Shown piece by piece: positions 36,707-46,065 of a stretch of DNA of 64,000 nucleotides. The stretch spans positions 1-64,000 of the forward strand of contig CAYFJU010000001.1 in NCBI GenBank assembly GCA_964343505.1, in the 5' to 3' direction. The position numbers were made by a program, and so were the translations under genes. Each line of letters opens with the position of its first letter. Position 1 is the first letter of the stretch. This DNA comes from TCS55 sp964343505. GTDB taxonomy: Bacteria > Fidelibacterota > Marinisomatia > Marinisomatales > TCS55. Below the pieces are notes generated by a model, which was not told where the DNA came from, ran no database searches, and saw only the letters and a list, made by a program, of their open reading frames with translations.

Positions 36707-37426
36707 ATGAAGAGCATACAACGATTTATTCCAATATTTTTCATTTTTGCCTCGCTTATCTTCGCTCAGGTTGACGAAGGTGCGCAGGCCAAACCCACCG
36801 CCGCTGTGCTGGATTTTGAAGGTTCAGGCATTACAGCCCAGGAAGCACAAGTCCTTACCCAGAGGCTCGGTTCGGAGCTGGTTCAAACAAATGCGCTGAT
36901 CATGGTAGAAAGAACCCAGATGAGTGAAATCATGGAAGAACAGGGCTTCCAGCAATCTGGTTGTACCTCGGCGGAATGTGCGGCGGAGATTGGCGCCTTG
37001 CTTGGTGTGCAAAAAATGATTACCGGCTCTTTCGGGAAAATCGGGAATTCCTATACCATTGAAGCACGGATGTTTTCCGTGGAATCAGGGAAGACCGAAA
37101 AGACGGTCAGTAAAACCTACAAAGGCGAAGTGGACGGACTCCTGACCCAGATCCAAATTGTGGCCTGGGAACTGGTGGGCCTCCAGCCGCCGGCTGATCT
37201 TCTGGCCAAAGCAGGTATTGCGGCTCCGGTTGAAGAAGAAGTCGCGGAAGCAAAACCAAAGAAAAAAGGCGGCAGCAAATGGTTGCGGAATACATTAATT
37301 CTTCTCGTTCTGGCCGGTGGCGGCGCCTATGCAGCCATGCAGGCCGGTGCTGAAGCAGATCTGCCTGAGCCTCCGGACCCGCCCACCGGCGGTGGTTCCA
37401 TGTTCATGATTGGAGGTGGGAAATGA
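36707..37426 (+). CDS. CsgG-like protein paired with cytochrome/LamG cargo gene
   Basis: A paralogue of the 26082-26813 product. Start ATG 36707 (MKSIQRFIPIFFIFASLIFA, signal peptide) with GGGAG six bases upstream; the longer frame from 36641 lacks support. The blocks LDFEGSGITAQEAQVLTQRL, VERTQMSEIMEEQG, SGCTSAECAAEIGALLGV and ITGSFGKIG repeat those of the paralogue. The C-terminus again has a Lys-rich segment, a transmembrane helix and a Pro/Gly tail. It overlaps the following cargo gene by 4 bases. Confidence 0.8.
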   Translation: MKSIQRFIPIFFIFASLIFAQVDEGAQAKPTAAVLDFEGSGITAQEAQVLTQRLGSELVQTNALIMVERTQMSEIMEEQGFQQSGCTSAECAAEIGALLGVQKMITGSFGKIGNSYTIEARMFSVESGKTEKTVSKTYKGEVDGLLTQIQIVAWELVGLQPPADLLAKAGIAAPVEEEVAEAKPKKKGGSKWLRNTLILLVLAGGGAYAAMQAGAEADLPEPPDPPTGGGSMFMIGGGK

Positions 37427-40400
37427 GACACCTGTTATTAATATCAATCTTTTCTGCATTATTGATTGGTCAAAACTACGACAGCGAGATTCAGCCCATT
37501 TGGAATAACTCCTGTACTGCTTCTTGCCATAATAGCGGCAATGTGAGCGGCGGATTGAACTTAACAGCATCCCGAAGCTATCAGGAATTGGTGGATGTGG
37601 ATGCCCAGGGATATTCGGGGTTCAAACGCGTCAAACCCGGTGACCCAGCCAATTCTGTCTTGTTTCAGAAGATTGTAGGGAATGCATCTTTCGGTGAGCG
37701 CATGCCCAAAGGCGGCTCTAACCTTTCTCAGGCAGATGAAGATAAGATCAAAAAGTGGATTGAGGACGGCGCCAAACAGGATTGGAGTGGCGGTGGCGTG
37801 TCCAGTTATTCATTTGATTTTGGGCCGGGTGGACGGATTCAAGTGGATTCTCCAATCGAAGGTGAAGCAAAGTGGAGTATCGAAACCTGGGCAAAATTCC
37901 ATCAGAAACCCAGTTCAGGTTCTCAGTTTTTGTTTCATCTGAATAATTCAGCCAATAAAAATCTATTTTTATTTCTAAGTGATGGAAATGATAACGGTAA
38001 GTTCGCAGTAGAAATTGATGGCGGGAGTCAAGTAATGACCGTGGATGAATCCGGCGTTTTTGATCAAAAATTTCATCATTACTATATTGAGGGAGACGGC
38101 AGTAAAATAAAACTGTTTATCGACGGCAACGAAAAAGGCAGTATTGATTTTACGGGTAAATTCCCAAGTTCGGATAATAAAATGGAAATCGGTGTTGAGT
38201 TTGACGGTGCCATGGATGAAATCCGCATACGGGATGAGGCCGGTTTCCCTGGTATTCCCTCCAGTCGTTATGCTGCGGGAAGTAGCGTTCATCTTCTCTA
38301 CCAGTTTGATGATCAATCCACGACGACGATTACCGATAATAGCGGCGAAAATAACCACGGAACTATCAGCGGCACGGCCCGCTATGAAGCAGACGTTTAT
38401 GGTGGTACAGGTGGCACCGAGGGCATCGATGTTTCCTTTAAAAGCAATGATACCTTTAACGGCAAGGTATGGATTGGCTTGGTCCTGCCAGGCAAAGACC
38501 CCAATTATTGGTCCAATACCACCATTCATTGGGATTTGGGTGACCATAATTTCCCCGGGGATTATTCGTCCAAAGTGTGGGATAATACCATTAATGACGG
38601 CGCCGATTACAATTTGATCGTTTTCGTGGATCAAAACGGCGATGATCAGTGGGATGATGCTACTGAATACGGCGCTATATCTTTGGCCTTTAACATTACC
38701 AATAAACAGGGCAATGCCGGTTCGCTTGAGTTGAAAAAAGGCCGGGACGATATCACTATTCACGTAGAAGTTGTGCTACAGGAGGAATTGACCCCAGGTC
38801 AGGTGTGGTTCGGTGTCTGGGAAGTAGGACAGGATCCTACAACAACCCAGCCGATTCATGAATTTAATTTTGGTGAAGATCCGCCCTTTGTACGCTTCTA
38901 TGGCTTCAATTGGACCCTTGAGGATGGAAAGTCCTATTTCATCAGCGGGTATTTTGATATGAATAACAACAATATGCCGGATAAAAATGAACCCCAAGGG
39001 CAGTCACAGGATTTCACTTGGCCGGTTTCTGAGGATATCCGCTTAGTATTAGAAGATATGTCCGGGCCGGACATTGATGTGGGCAGCATCACAGGGACTA
39101 CCGGCGCGGCGGAAGGCCAGGATGTGACCATAGCATTGAACATTAATTCTCCACATGGTGTTCAGAGTGTAGCCATTGAATATTATGTCGGCGGAAACCA
39201 AAATAAGCAAACGTCCGGCATGTCCAAAACCGGCGGGGATACTTGGGAAGGGTCCATATCGGCATCAGATATAACCTCACGGGGTCTTTTGTTCGAAATC
39301 AAGGCCGTCGACACCCGCGGGCGGGAATCCTATTCAGGTATCGACGAAATCAGGGTTGATTTCAACCAATTACATATGATCAATACACCGAATGAATCAT
39401 ATATTATGATTTCCGCGGCGGGGCAGTTGCAGAATTCATCCATGAATGCTGTCCTTGATGAATTGGGTGAAGCTGATCCCAAGGTCTGGCGCTTCTTCCG
39501 CTGGACGGGCAATGGGTACCAGGAAAATTCCGGCGCATTTACCTATGGTAAATCGTATTGGTTAATTACAAAAGACGGAACACCCATTATCATCGGCGAC
39601 GGAAAATCCACCCCACTCATGAATCCACCCTCAATTAGCCTTTCTCCCGGGTGGAATATGATTGCCACACCCTATGATTTTCCTATTGGTATCAACGATC
39701 AGGCCGTGTATATCGAAGGCGATATTGAACCGACACTTCATACCTACAATGGTACAAATTATACCTCCACTACCAGGCTCAATCAAGGTGAAGGGGCCTG
39801 GGTGTTTGCCAATGGGTCCGCGTCTATTCGCTTTAATTTTGTGAGCGTCATCCAAGGTGATGAAAGCATTTCCAATGATGGAGATGATGAATTTGAGCAG
39901 GATGGCTGGGAAGCGAATTTCATTGCCAAAGCCGGTAACAAAGAAGATGTAGTCAACGTTTTTGGCACCCATCCGGATGCCAGCGATGAATGGGATAAGC
40001 ACGACCGCCGGGAACCGCCGGTGATCGGTGATTATATTTCGGTTGCTTTTGAAAACCAAACCTGGTCCGACCGGGGCGGCCGCTACAGCCAGGATATCCG
40101 TTCTGAAAATGGACAGACTCAATCATGGACATTGGCCGCAAGGACAAACATCAAAGGTATTGTAACCCTTGAACTCGAGGATGTGGTATCCATTCCGGGT
40201 TATCAGGATGTGCGTCTGGTGGATACAGCCCTTGGTTTGGTTTATAACCTTCGTTCAGAAAAAGAAGTCACTTTCACTTCACAGGGAACTGAAAACCCAT
40301 ATTACTTTCAACTCATGGTTGGTCCTGCCGACGATATCCAAGATCAATTGGATCTGTTGGGCATGGTGCCTCAATCATTCGAATTGGCCCAAAATACACC

Positions 40401-40671
40401 GAACCCCTTTAACCCGGTGACCAATATCCGCATTTCTCTCATTGAGGACGCCAAGATCACCCTGAAAGTGTATAATCTTCTTGGTGAAGAATTGAATGCC
40501 ATTGCTGTAAATGAATCCTTAGGGAAAGGAAATCATCGTTTTATCTGGGCCGGAAAGGACGACAATGGCAGGCAACTGCCTTCCGGAGTTTACCTCTATC
40601 GCCTTGAGGTCACGTCAACCACCGGCATTCGTCTTTATCAGGATACGAAAAAGATGGTTCTCATGAAATGA
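37423..40671 (+). CDS. Type IX-secreted protein with CX3CH cytochrome-like and LamG domains
   Basis: A 1082-aa exported protein. Residues about 19-120 resemble the planctomycete-type cytochrome c domain: CTASCH at 31-36 (three residues between the cysteines, not two), and RMPKGG with a possible distal ligand Met94. Next comes a LamG/concanavalin-like domain (about 125-275: WSIETWAKFHQKPSSGSQFL, DEIRIRDEA), then Ig-like domains, and a C-terminal FlgD-like sorting domain (LAQNTPNPFNP ... KKMVLMK). The C-terminal 450 residues align in style with the giant protein. It is co-translated with the CsgG-like gene before it and the FecR gene after it. Confidence 0.82.
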   Translation: MRHLLLISIFSALLIGQNYDSEIQPIWNNSCTASCHNSGNVSGGLNLTASRSYQELVDVDAQGYSGFKRVKPGDPANSVLFQKIVGNASFGERMPKGGSNLSQADEDKIKKWIEDGAKQDWSGGGVSSYSFDFGPGGRIQVDSPIEGEAKWSIETWAKFHQKPSSGSQFLFHLNNSANKNLFLFLSDGNDNGKFAVEIDGGSQVMTVDESGVFDQKFHHYYIEGDGSKIKLFIDGNEKGSIDFTGKFPSSDNKMEIGVEFDGAMDEIRIRDEAGFPGIPSSRYAAGSSVHLLYQFDDQSTTTITDNSGENNHGTISGTARYEADVYGGTGGTEGIDVSFKSNDTFNGKVWIGLVLPGKDPNYWSNTTIHWDLGDHNFPGDYSSKVWDNTINDGADYNLIVFVDQNGDDQWDDATEYGAISLAFNITNKQGNAGSLELKKGRDDITIHVEVVLQEELTPGQVWFGVWEVGQDPTTTQPIHEFNFGEDPPFVRFYGFNWTLEDGKSYFISGYFDMNNNNMPDKNEPQGQSQDFTWPVSEDIRLVLEDMSGPDIDVGSITGTTGAAEGQDVTIALNINSPHGVQSVAIEYYVGGNQNKQTSGMSKTGGDTWEGSISASDITSRGLLFEIKAVDTRGRESYSGIDEIRVDFNQLHMINTPNESYIMISAAGQLQNSSMNAVLDELGEADPKVWRFFRWTGNGYQENSGAFTYGKSYWLITKDGTPIIIGDGKSTPLMNPPSISLSPGWNMIATPYDFPIGINDQAVYIEGDIEPTLHTYNGTNYTSTTRLNQGEGAWVFANGSASIRFNFVSVIQGDESISNDGDDEFEQDGWEANFIAKAGNKEDVVNVFGTHPDASDEWDKHDRREPPVIGDYISVAFENQTWSDRGGRYSQDIRSENGQTQSWTLAARTNIKGIVTLELEDVVSIPGYQDVRLVDTALGLVYNLRSEKEVTFTSQGTENPYYFQLMVGPADDIQDQLDLLGMVPQSFELAQNTPNPFNPVTNIRISLIEDAKITLKVYNLLGEELNAIAVNESLGKGNHRFIWAGKDDNGRQLPSGVYLYRLEVTSTTGIRLYQDTKKMVLMK

Positions 40672-41429
40672 TAAAACGAATTTTATTTATTGCCTTTTGC
40701 ATTAGTTCCTTTACTTTAGGACAAAAGGAATTTGGTAAAGTCACCTTACCTCTAGGGCGTGTTCAGGTTCAATCGGGCGGGACAGGTGCTTTCAAAAAAG
40801 CCATGCCCAGGATGCCCATCAAAGAAAAGGATGTGGTCAAAACATTAGCCAAATCCCGTTGTGAAATCACCTTGGTCGGTGGCGGAAAGTTACGGATCGG
40901 TGAAAATTCAGAACTGGAGATCACCGAAGCCAACGTAAAACCCATGGAAAAGAATTTTGGCGCCACCCTTAAAAAAGGGGATGTTTGGGTGGCGGCCAAG
41001 GCAGCCTTTGGTGAAAAGAAAAATGTGGCCGTCCGGACGCCCACAGCGGTGGCGGCTATCCGTGGTACCAAATACCGCGCCAAAGCGGGCCAGGAAGAAA
41101 GTTCTGTCTTGGTCTATGATGGCAAGGTGGATGTGAATGCAGCCAAAAATGTGACTGAAGCGCGGACCCAACAAAAGAAGCAAGGCTTTCAACCGCCGGG
41201 AGGTGCGCCAAAATTTAAGTTGGGTCCTGTGAAGGAAACCCAAGCACCAACCCAAGTGGCGGGGCCTTACGAAGTCTCTTTAGAAGATTGGGTTAGTTTG
41301 GTAGAGGGGATGCAGATCAACGTCCGGAAGGATGGGAAATATTCCATGTTCAAATTTGACCAGGATGCGGATGCAGGATTGGATTTTGTTAAATGGAATA
41401 AAGAACAGGATGCCAAAGACGAGAATTGA
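40668..41429 (+). CDS. FecR-domain exported protein
   Basis: A 253-aa protein with a signal peptide (about 1-18) and a FecR domain: GRVQVQSGGTGAFKKAMP, IGENSELEI, then VRTPTAVAAIRGTKYRAKAG and VLVYDGKVDV. This soluble form differs from anti-sigma FecR, as it has no N-terminal cytoplasmic segment. It overlaps the cargo gene by 4 bases. In many bacteria such FecR proteins lie next to CHASE2/cyclase genes, as here (41611-43923). Confidence 0.85.
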   Translation: MIKRILFIAFCISSFTLGQKEFGKVTLPLGRVQVQSGGTGAFKKAMPRMPIKEKDVVKTLAKSRCEITLVGGGKLRIGENSELEITEANVKPMEKNFGATLKKGDVWVAAKAAFGEKKNVAVRTPTAVAAIRGTKYRAKAGQEESSVLVYDGKVDVNAAKNVTEARTQQKKQGFQPPGGAPKFKLGPVKETQAPTQVAGPYEVSLEDWVSLVEGMQINVRKDGKYSMFKFDQDADAGLDFVKWNKEQDAKDEN

Positions 41430-41501
41430 TTTTGTATACCCCATTGTCTCCTCCAATAACGATTTTTAAAAATGGTCTTTAATTTTGTTTTATCATATAT
41501 A

Positions 41502-41580
41502 GACCCCTCTTTTCCTCCTACGCTATCGCTTCGGCGGACAAGAATTTTTCCCTGTCATAGGGGAAACACAAAGGGGTCAA
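41502..41580 (+). repeat. Dispersed palindromic repeat, GACCCCTCTTT family, copy 2
   Basis: Ends GACCCCTCTTTTCC and AAAGGGGTCAA are inverted; the core TTTCCC-TGTCATA-GGGGAAA is an imperfect palindrome. It also contains CTATCGCTTCGGCGGACAAG. It fills most of the gap before the cyclase gene. Confidence 0.6.
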
Positions 41581-41610
41581 AAAATACGGATAACTGGTCT
41601 TTAATAAATC

Positions 41611-43923
41611 GTGTCTGATCTCGTAAAACGACTGAGCATTGGCGCTGCCATTGGTCTTGTTGTGGCCCTCCTCATCGGGTGGGGCACCTACGAAGTCCCT
41701 TTTCTAAAATCCTTATTAGACGGCTATGAATTCCTTTCATACGACGGTCGCATGCGGGCCCGCACGGCCGGCGTAGAGCAGATGTCCATTGATGATGTGG
41801 TGGTGATAGATATTGACAATACATCTGTGGCACCCCCGGAGGAAGGGGGACTCGGACATTATTTCGATTGGCCCCAGGCTTATCACGGGCGGTTAATTAA
41901 TACTGTTACATCCGGAAACCCCGCTGCCCTCCTTTTCGATATTATTTTTGATCAGGAAAACACGTTTAACTATGATCTGGTGAATGCACTAACATCAGAA
42001 AACGTGCCTCAAAATAAAGCGTTAGCCGATGTTACAGGCCAATATTTAACCAGCAATGATCCGGCCATGTTTTTGGAGGCCACCTACAACTCTCAAAAGG
42101 CTTACCATGCCCTGGTCTTTGAAGAAGAGGATACACTCAACTTTTTATATAAAATGGATACGGAACCGGAAGGTTATTTTTATGAAAATCATATCATCCA
42201 GGGAATATCGGAAGAAGCCAAGTCCAAATTGCCTCAAGCGGATCGGGTTGGAAATACCTATGTAAACCTTTTATCTGCATCGGTGGGGGCTGGTTCAGCA
42301 AACTTTCCACAGGATGAGGATGGGATTATTCGCCGTGCGCCGACGGCCATTTATTTTGAAGGGCCGGATCATGTCTATCCCAGCCTGGTTATGTCGGCGG
42401 CTATTGATGTCCTCGGCATCAAAAAGGATGGTGGCTTCGATTATGATTTTGAAAACAACGTCCTGCGCCTTGTTGATACCACGGACACAGTCATACGTGA
42501 GATTCCCATTGATGATCACGGGCGCATGTATGTGAATTATTATGGCCCTTTCCAGACCTTTTATTATTTACCCTACATGTATTGTTTTGACCCTGAAATG
42601 CTGCCGCCGGAGTATTGGGAAGGGAAAGTGGCACTTGTGGGCGCCTCCTTACCGGGGTTGATGGACCTTCGGAATACACCGGTCCAGGAAACATTCGCCG
42701 GAGTGGAAATCCATGCCAATGTGATGCACAGTATTCTCAAAGGTGAATTTGTCCAGCCCAAAGACCGATCCCAAACTTTTATTATCATTATTATGATTTG
42801 TGTTGTTTTAGGTGTTCTAGTGAGTCTGCCGGAAAAACCGTTGTATACCCTGCCCGTTCCACTGGTTGGCGTGATTGGGTGGATACTCTATTCCTACAGC
42901 CAATTTTTCTCTGCATTGATCATGTGGGAGGCGGTACGCCCCTCTCTGGCTATGATCGGTACTTACGGGGGGATATTCCTGTATAACTTTTTGGTGGTGG
43001 AAAAGGATAAACGATTTTTGAAAGATACCTTTGGGACCTACATATCACCCGATCTGATTGATCAAATGTTCGATGCCAAAGAGGAACCTCAACTGGGCGG
43101 GAATGAAGGGTATCACACGGCATTCTTTACGGATATTCAGAGCTTTTCAGCTTTTTCGGAAAAACTGTCAGCTTCCGATCTGGTGGAGCTTCTGAACGAA
43201 TTTTTGACAGAAATGACGGATATTCTTCTGGATAAGAAAGGGACTTTGGATAAATATATCGGTGATGCAATTGTGGCCTTTTACGGTGCGCCCGCACCGG
43301 TAGATGATCATGAATACTGGGCCTGTCTCACAGCCATCGAAATGCAAAAACGGTTGGACGAATTGCGCAAGAAATGGCAGTCCGACGGAGACCGCTGGCC
43401 GGAAATTGTCCACCATATGCAAAACCGTATCGGGATCAACAGCGGACAAATGGTCACGGGAAATATGGGCTCCACCATGCGCATGAACTATACCATGATG
43501 GGCGATACGGTGAACCTGGCGGCACGATTAGAGGCGTCAGCAAAACAATATGGTGTTTATATCCAGGTGGCGGAAGAAACCTACAAAGTGTGTAAGGATC
43601 AATTCATTTGGCGTGACTTGGATTATGTTATTGTGATGGGGAAATCGGAACCGGCCCAAGTGTTTGAGCTTATAGCTGAAGCCGGCGATATGCCCGCCGG
43701 TTATGATAAGCTTCTCCCGGCCTACCATGAAGCAGTGGCTTTGTACAGAAACCAGGATTGGGAAAAGGCAATCGGAGCATTCAAGGCATCGGATGCACTT
43801 GAGGATATGTTTCCCGGACGGAAAACAAATCCGAGCCGCATATACATACCCCGCTGTGAACATTATCGCGATAATCCCCCCGGCGATGACTGGGATGGCT
43901 CCTGGGCTCTCACTAAAAAATAA
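41611..43923 (+). CDS. CHASE2-domain class III adenylate cyclase
   Basis: A 770-aa membrane sensor with GTG start. One N-terminal helix (about 8-26) precedes a large extracytoplasmic CHASE2 domain (LSYDGRMRAR-type opening, DVVVIDIDNTSV), then about three helices (390-460) and a cytoplasmic cyclase domain. The catalytic parts are FFTDIQSFSAFSE (metal Asp, about 507), LDKYIGDAIVAFYGAP (Lys, about 548) and MMGDTVNLAARLE (Asp, about 631). The Lys/Asp pair indicates ATP as substrate, so the product is cAMP. It likely senses an envelope signal, perhaps with the upstream FecR protein. Confidence 0.9.
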   Translation: MSDLVKRLSIGAAIGLVVALLIGWGTYEVPFLKSLLDGYEFLSYDGRMRARTAGVEQMSIDDVVVIDIDNTSVAPPEEGGLGHYFDWPQAYHGRLINTVTSGNPAALLFDIIFDQENTFNYDLVNALTSENVPQNKALADVTGQYLTSNDPAMFLEATYNSQKAYHALVFEEEDTLNFLYKMDTEPEGYFYENHIIQGISEEAKSKLPQADRVGNTYVNLLSASVGAGSANFPQDEDGIIRRAPTAIYFEGPDHVYPSLVMSAAIDVLGIKKDGGFDYDFENNVLRLVDTTDTVIREIPIDDHGRMYVNYYGPFQTFYYLPYMYCFDPEMLPPEYWEGKVALVGASLPGLMDLRNTPVQETFAGVEIHANVMHSILKGEFVQPKDRSQTFIIIIMICVVLGVLVSLPEKPLYTLPVPLVGVIGWILYSYSQFFSALIMWEAVRPSLAMIGTYGGIFLYNFLVVEKDKRFLKDTFGTYISPDLIDQMFDAKEEPQLGGNEGYHTAFFTDIQSFSAFSEKLSASDLVELLNEFLTEMTDILLDKKGTLDKYIGDAIVAFYGAPAPVDDHEYWACLTAIEMQKRLDELRKKWQSDGDRWPEIVHHMQNRIGINSGQMVTGNMGSTMRMNYTMMGDTVNLAARLEASAKQYGVYIQVAEETYKVCKDQFIWRDLDYVIVMGKSEPAQVFELIAEAGDMPAGYDKLLPAYHEAVALYRNQDWEKAIGAFKASDALEDMFPGRKTNPSRIYIPRCEHYRDNPPGDDWDGSWALTKK

Positions 43924-43938
43924 TACCATTTCTAATTC

Positions 43939-44877
43939 ATGAATTTGCCATTTTATTCGGCTGAGGATGTTCAGTCCGCCGTCTCCATGGCAGAAGCGAT
44001 CGAGGCCATGAAAGAGGCCTTTACAGCCCTGAGCCATGGCACAGCCATCGTTCCGAATCGTATCAACCTTACCATGAAAGATCAGAATGCCCTGCACCTA
44101 TCCATGCCCGCTTATATCACGGGTGGAAAATACATGACCATAAAACTGGTGAATGTGCATTTTGATAATCCGCAAAAAGGACTGCCCCTCATCAATGGGG
44201 TCATTTTGGTCATGGATGCAATCGAAGGAAATCTAATGGCTTTGGTGGAAGGGAAATCTGTCACGGCGCTAAGAACGGGAGCCGGTTCCGGATTGGCCAC
44301 AGATTTATTGGCGAATCGGGATGCATCTTTTGCGGTCATTTTTGGAACGGGGGCCCAGGCTCAAACTCAGATTGAAGCCATCCGACACGTTCGGGAATTG
44401 AAATCCGTCAAAGTGATTGGCAGATCGGAGAAGAAAACAGCCAACTTTTGCAATGCATTCGACGAAATCGTTCAGCCGGGAAGAAAGGATGACCTGAAAA
44501 ATGCGGATATTATTTGTACGGCCACAACCAGTGAAAAGCCCCTATTCAATTTTGATCAGGTAAAACTTGGCGCACACATCAATGCTGTTGGGGCCCATAA
44601 ACCGGATACGAGAGAATTATCGACCGACACGATACAAAATTCAAAAGTATATATTGATCACCTACCGGCAAGTGAAGTTGAAGCAGGAGATATTTTGGTT
44701 CCGATTACAGAAGGGGCCTACAGTTGGGATTATATAGAAGGAAAATTGGGTGAATTGGTTGAAGGAAACATCAGTGGAAGAGGATCAGATTCAGAGATTA
44801 CCATTTTTAATTCAATCGGCAATGCTGCCCAGGATTTGGTTATTGCAACCCAGGTGGTTGAAAAATATTTAAATTGA
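43939..44877 (+). CDS. Ornithine cyclodeaminase / mu-crystallin family protein
   Basis: A 312-aa NAD(P)-binding protein with the family hallmarks: KLVNVHFDNPQKGLP, ALVEGKSVTALRTGAGSGLA, the nucleotide loop VIFGTGAQAQTQ, and INAVGAHKPDTREL. Members include ornithine cyclodeaminase (ornithine to proline), alanine dehydrogenase and ketimine reductase, so the substrate is open. Arginine and proline genes lie some kilobases downstream (49993-58584), which fits but does not prove ornithine use. A strong terminator follows. Confidence 0.85.
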   Translation: MNLPFYSAEDVQSAVSMAEAIEAMKEAFTALSHGTAIVPNRINLTMKDQNALHLSMPAYITGGKYMTIKLVNVHFDNPQKGLPLINGVILVMDAIEGNLMALVEGKSVTALRTGAGSGLATDLLANRDASFAVIFGTGAQAQTQIEAIRHVRELKSVKVIGRSEKKTANFCNAFDEIVQPGRKDDLKNADIICTATTSEKPLFNFDQVKLGAHINAVGAHKPDTRELSTDTIQNSKVYIDHLPASEVEAGDILVPITEGAYSWDYIEGKLGELVEGNISGRGSDSEITIFNSIGNAAQDLVIATQVVEKYLN

Positions 44878-44937
44878 TGATTAATCCTGTTTTAAGTTTC
44901 CTAAAATGTTAAGAATTTCTGCCATGGATATTTTCTC

Positions 44938-44976
44938 AACGGCCGCCCTTTTGTTGAAGGGTGGCCGTTTTTTTTT
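44938..44976 (+). terminator. Intrinsic terminator of the ornithine cyclodeaminase-family gene
   Basis: AACGGCCGCCCTT (44938-44950) pairs with AAGGGTGGCCGTT (44957-44969), 13 bp with one G-T pair and loop TTGTTG, followed by an uninterrupted T-run to 44976. Confidence 0.93.
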
Positions 44977-45000
44977 ATTTTCTAGAAGTGAATTAATATA

Positions 45001-46065
45001 ATGCACTCGGGTCGAATCACCGGTTTTGATCTGGCCCGGGCCATTGCCATTTTTGGGATGGTCTTGGTGAATTATAAGATAGTGATGGGTGCTGTTTCTG
45101 GCCCTGATTGGATGATTTGGGGCACAAGTTTGATTGAAGGTCGCGCTGCCGCCATGTTTGTTATCTTAGCCGGTGTGGGGATTGCACTCATGACCCGGAG
45201 TTCGGTAGAATCCGGTGATGCCGTCGCGATTAAAAAAGATCAAAACAGTTTGTTGATAAGGGCAGTTTTACTTGTTGTGCTCGGCCTAAGTTATTCCCCC
45301 ATTTGGCCGGCGGATATTCTCCATTTTTACGGTTTTTATATCGGCATTTCCGCCTTCCTTTTTATGGTTCCTAACCGCAACTTGTGGGTATTATCAGTTA
45401 CTTTTGTTATTGGATGGTTAGTCCTAAACATTCCCTTTAATTATGAAGCAGGGTGGAATTGGGATACACTTGAATATTCAGGATTTTGGACGGCCTCGGG
45501 CATGCTTCGCCATATTTTCTTTAATGGCTTTCACCCGGTGTTTCCCTGGGCGGCATTTTTATTTATCGGTATTTGGCTGGGGCGTCAGAATGTGGCTAAC
45601 GCAGTAGTAAGAAAAAAGATTTTTATCCACGCTTCCCTCGTTGCGATTGGTACAGAAGTGCTCTCTAAAATTTTAATTCAATCCGTCGAAACTGTAGAGC
45701 CGGTATTGGTTGATTTAGTGAAAACGGGCCCAATGCCTCCCATGCCCCAATATATTTTTGCCGGGGCGGGAACCGCCGTTGCGGTCATCATGTTTTGTAT
45801 TCATATGGCTCAAAAATTATCGGAGAATCAATTTATAGCTGCTTTGGTAAAAACCGGACAATTATCCTTAACCTTCTACGTGGCTCACGTTATCATTGGG
45901 ATGGGAATTTTAGAATCCATGGGACTCCTTTACCATCAATCGATAGAAATGGTATGGGTTGCGGGGCTCACTTTTAACGTCAGTGCAATTGTGTTTGCTG
46001 TGGTTTGGAAATCAAAATTTAATACAGGACCCCTTGAGTGGGTATTCAAGAAACTTGCTTCATGA
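45001..46065 (+). CDS. DUF418/HGSNAT-like multi-pass membrane protein
   Basis: A 354-aa protein with about 8-10 hydrophobic helices. It opens with RITGFDLARAIAIFGMVLVN, the signature of the heparan-glucosaminide acetyltransferase-like (DUF1624) and YeiB/DUF418 membrane families. Near the C-terminus is GQLSLTFYVAHVIIGMGIL, typical of DUF418. Such proteins are thought to transfer acyl groups across the membrane or transport substrates. Its stop overlaps the carA start (ATGA). Confidence 0.8.
   Translation: MHSGRITGFDLARAIAIFGMVLVNYKIVMGAVSGPDWMIWGTSLIEGRAAAMFVILAGVGIALMTRSSVESGDAVAIKKDQNSLLIRAVLLVVLGLSYSPIWPADILHFYGFYIGISAFLFMVPNRNLWVLSVTFVIGWLVLNIPFNYEAGWNWDTLEYSGFWTASGMLRHIFFNGFHPVFPWAAFLFIGIWLGRQNVANAVVRKKIFIHASLVAIGTEVLSKILIQSVETVEPVLVDLVKTGPMPPMPQYIFAGAGTAVAVIMFCIHMAQKLSENQFIAALVKTGQLSLTFYVAHVIIGMGILESMGLLYHQSIEMVWVAGLTFNVSAIVFAVVWKSKFNTGPLEWVFKKLAS

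Noticed and set aside
40668..41429. Anti-sigma factor role for the FecR protein
   Set aside because: It has a signal peptide and no cytoplasmic or transmembrane N-terminal part, and no sigma factor gene lies nearby.
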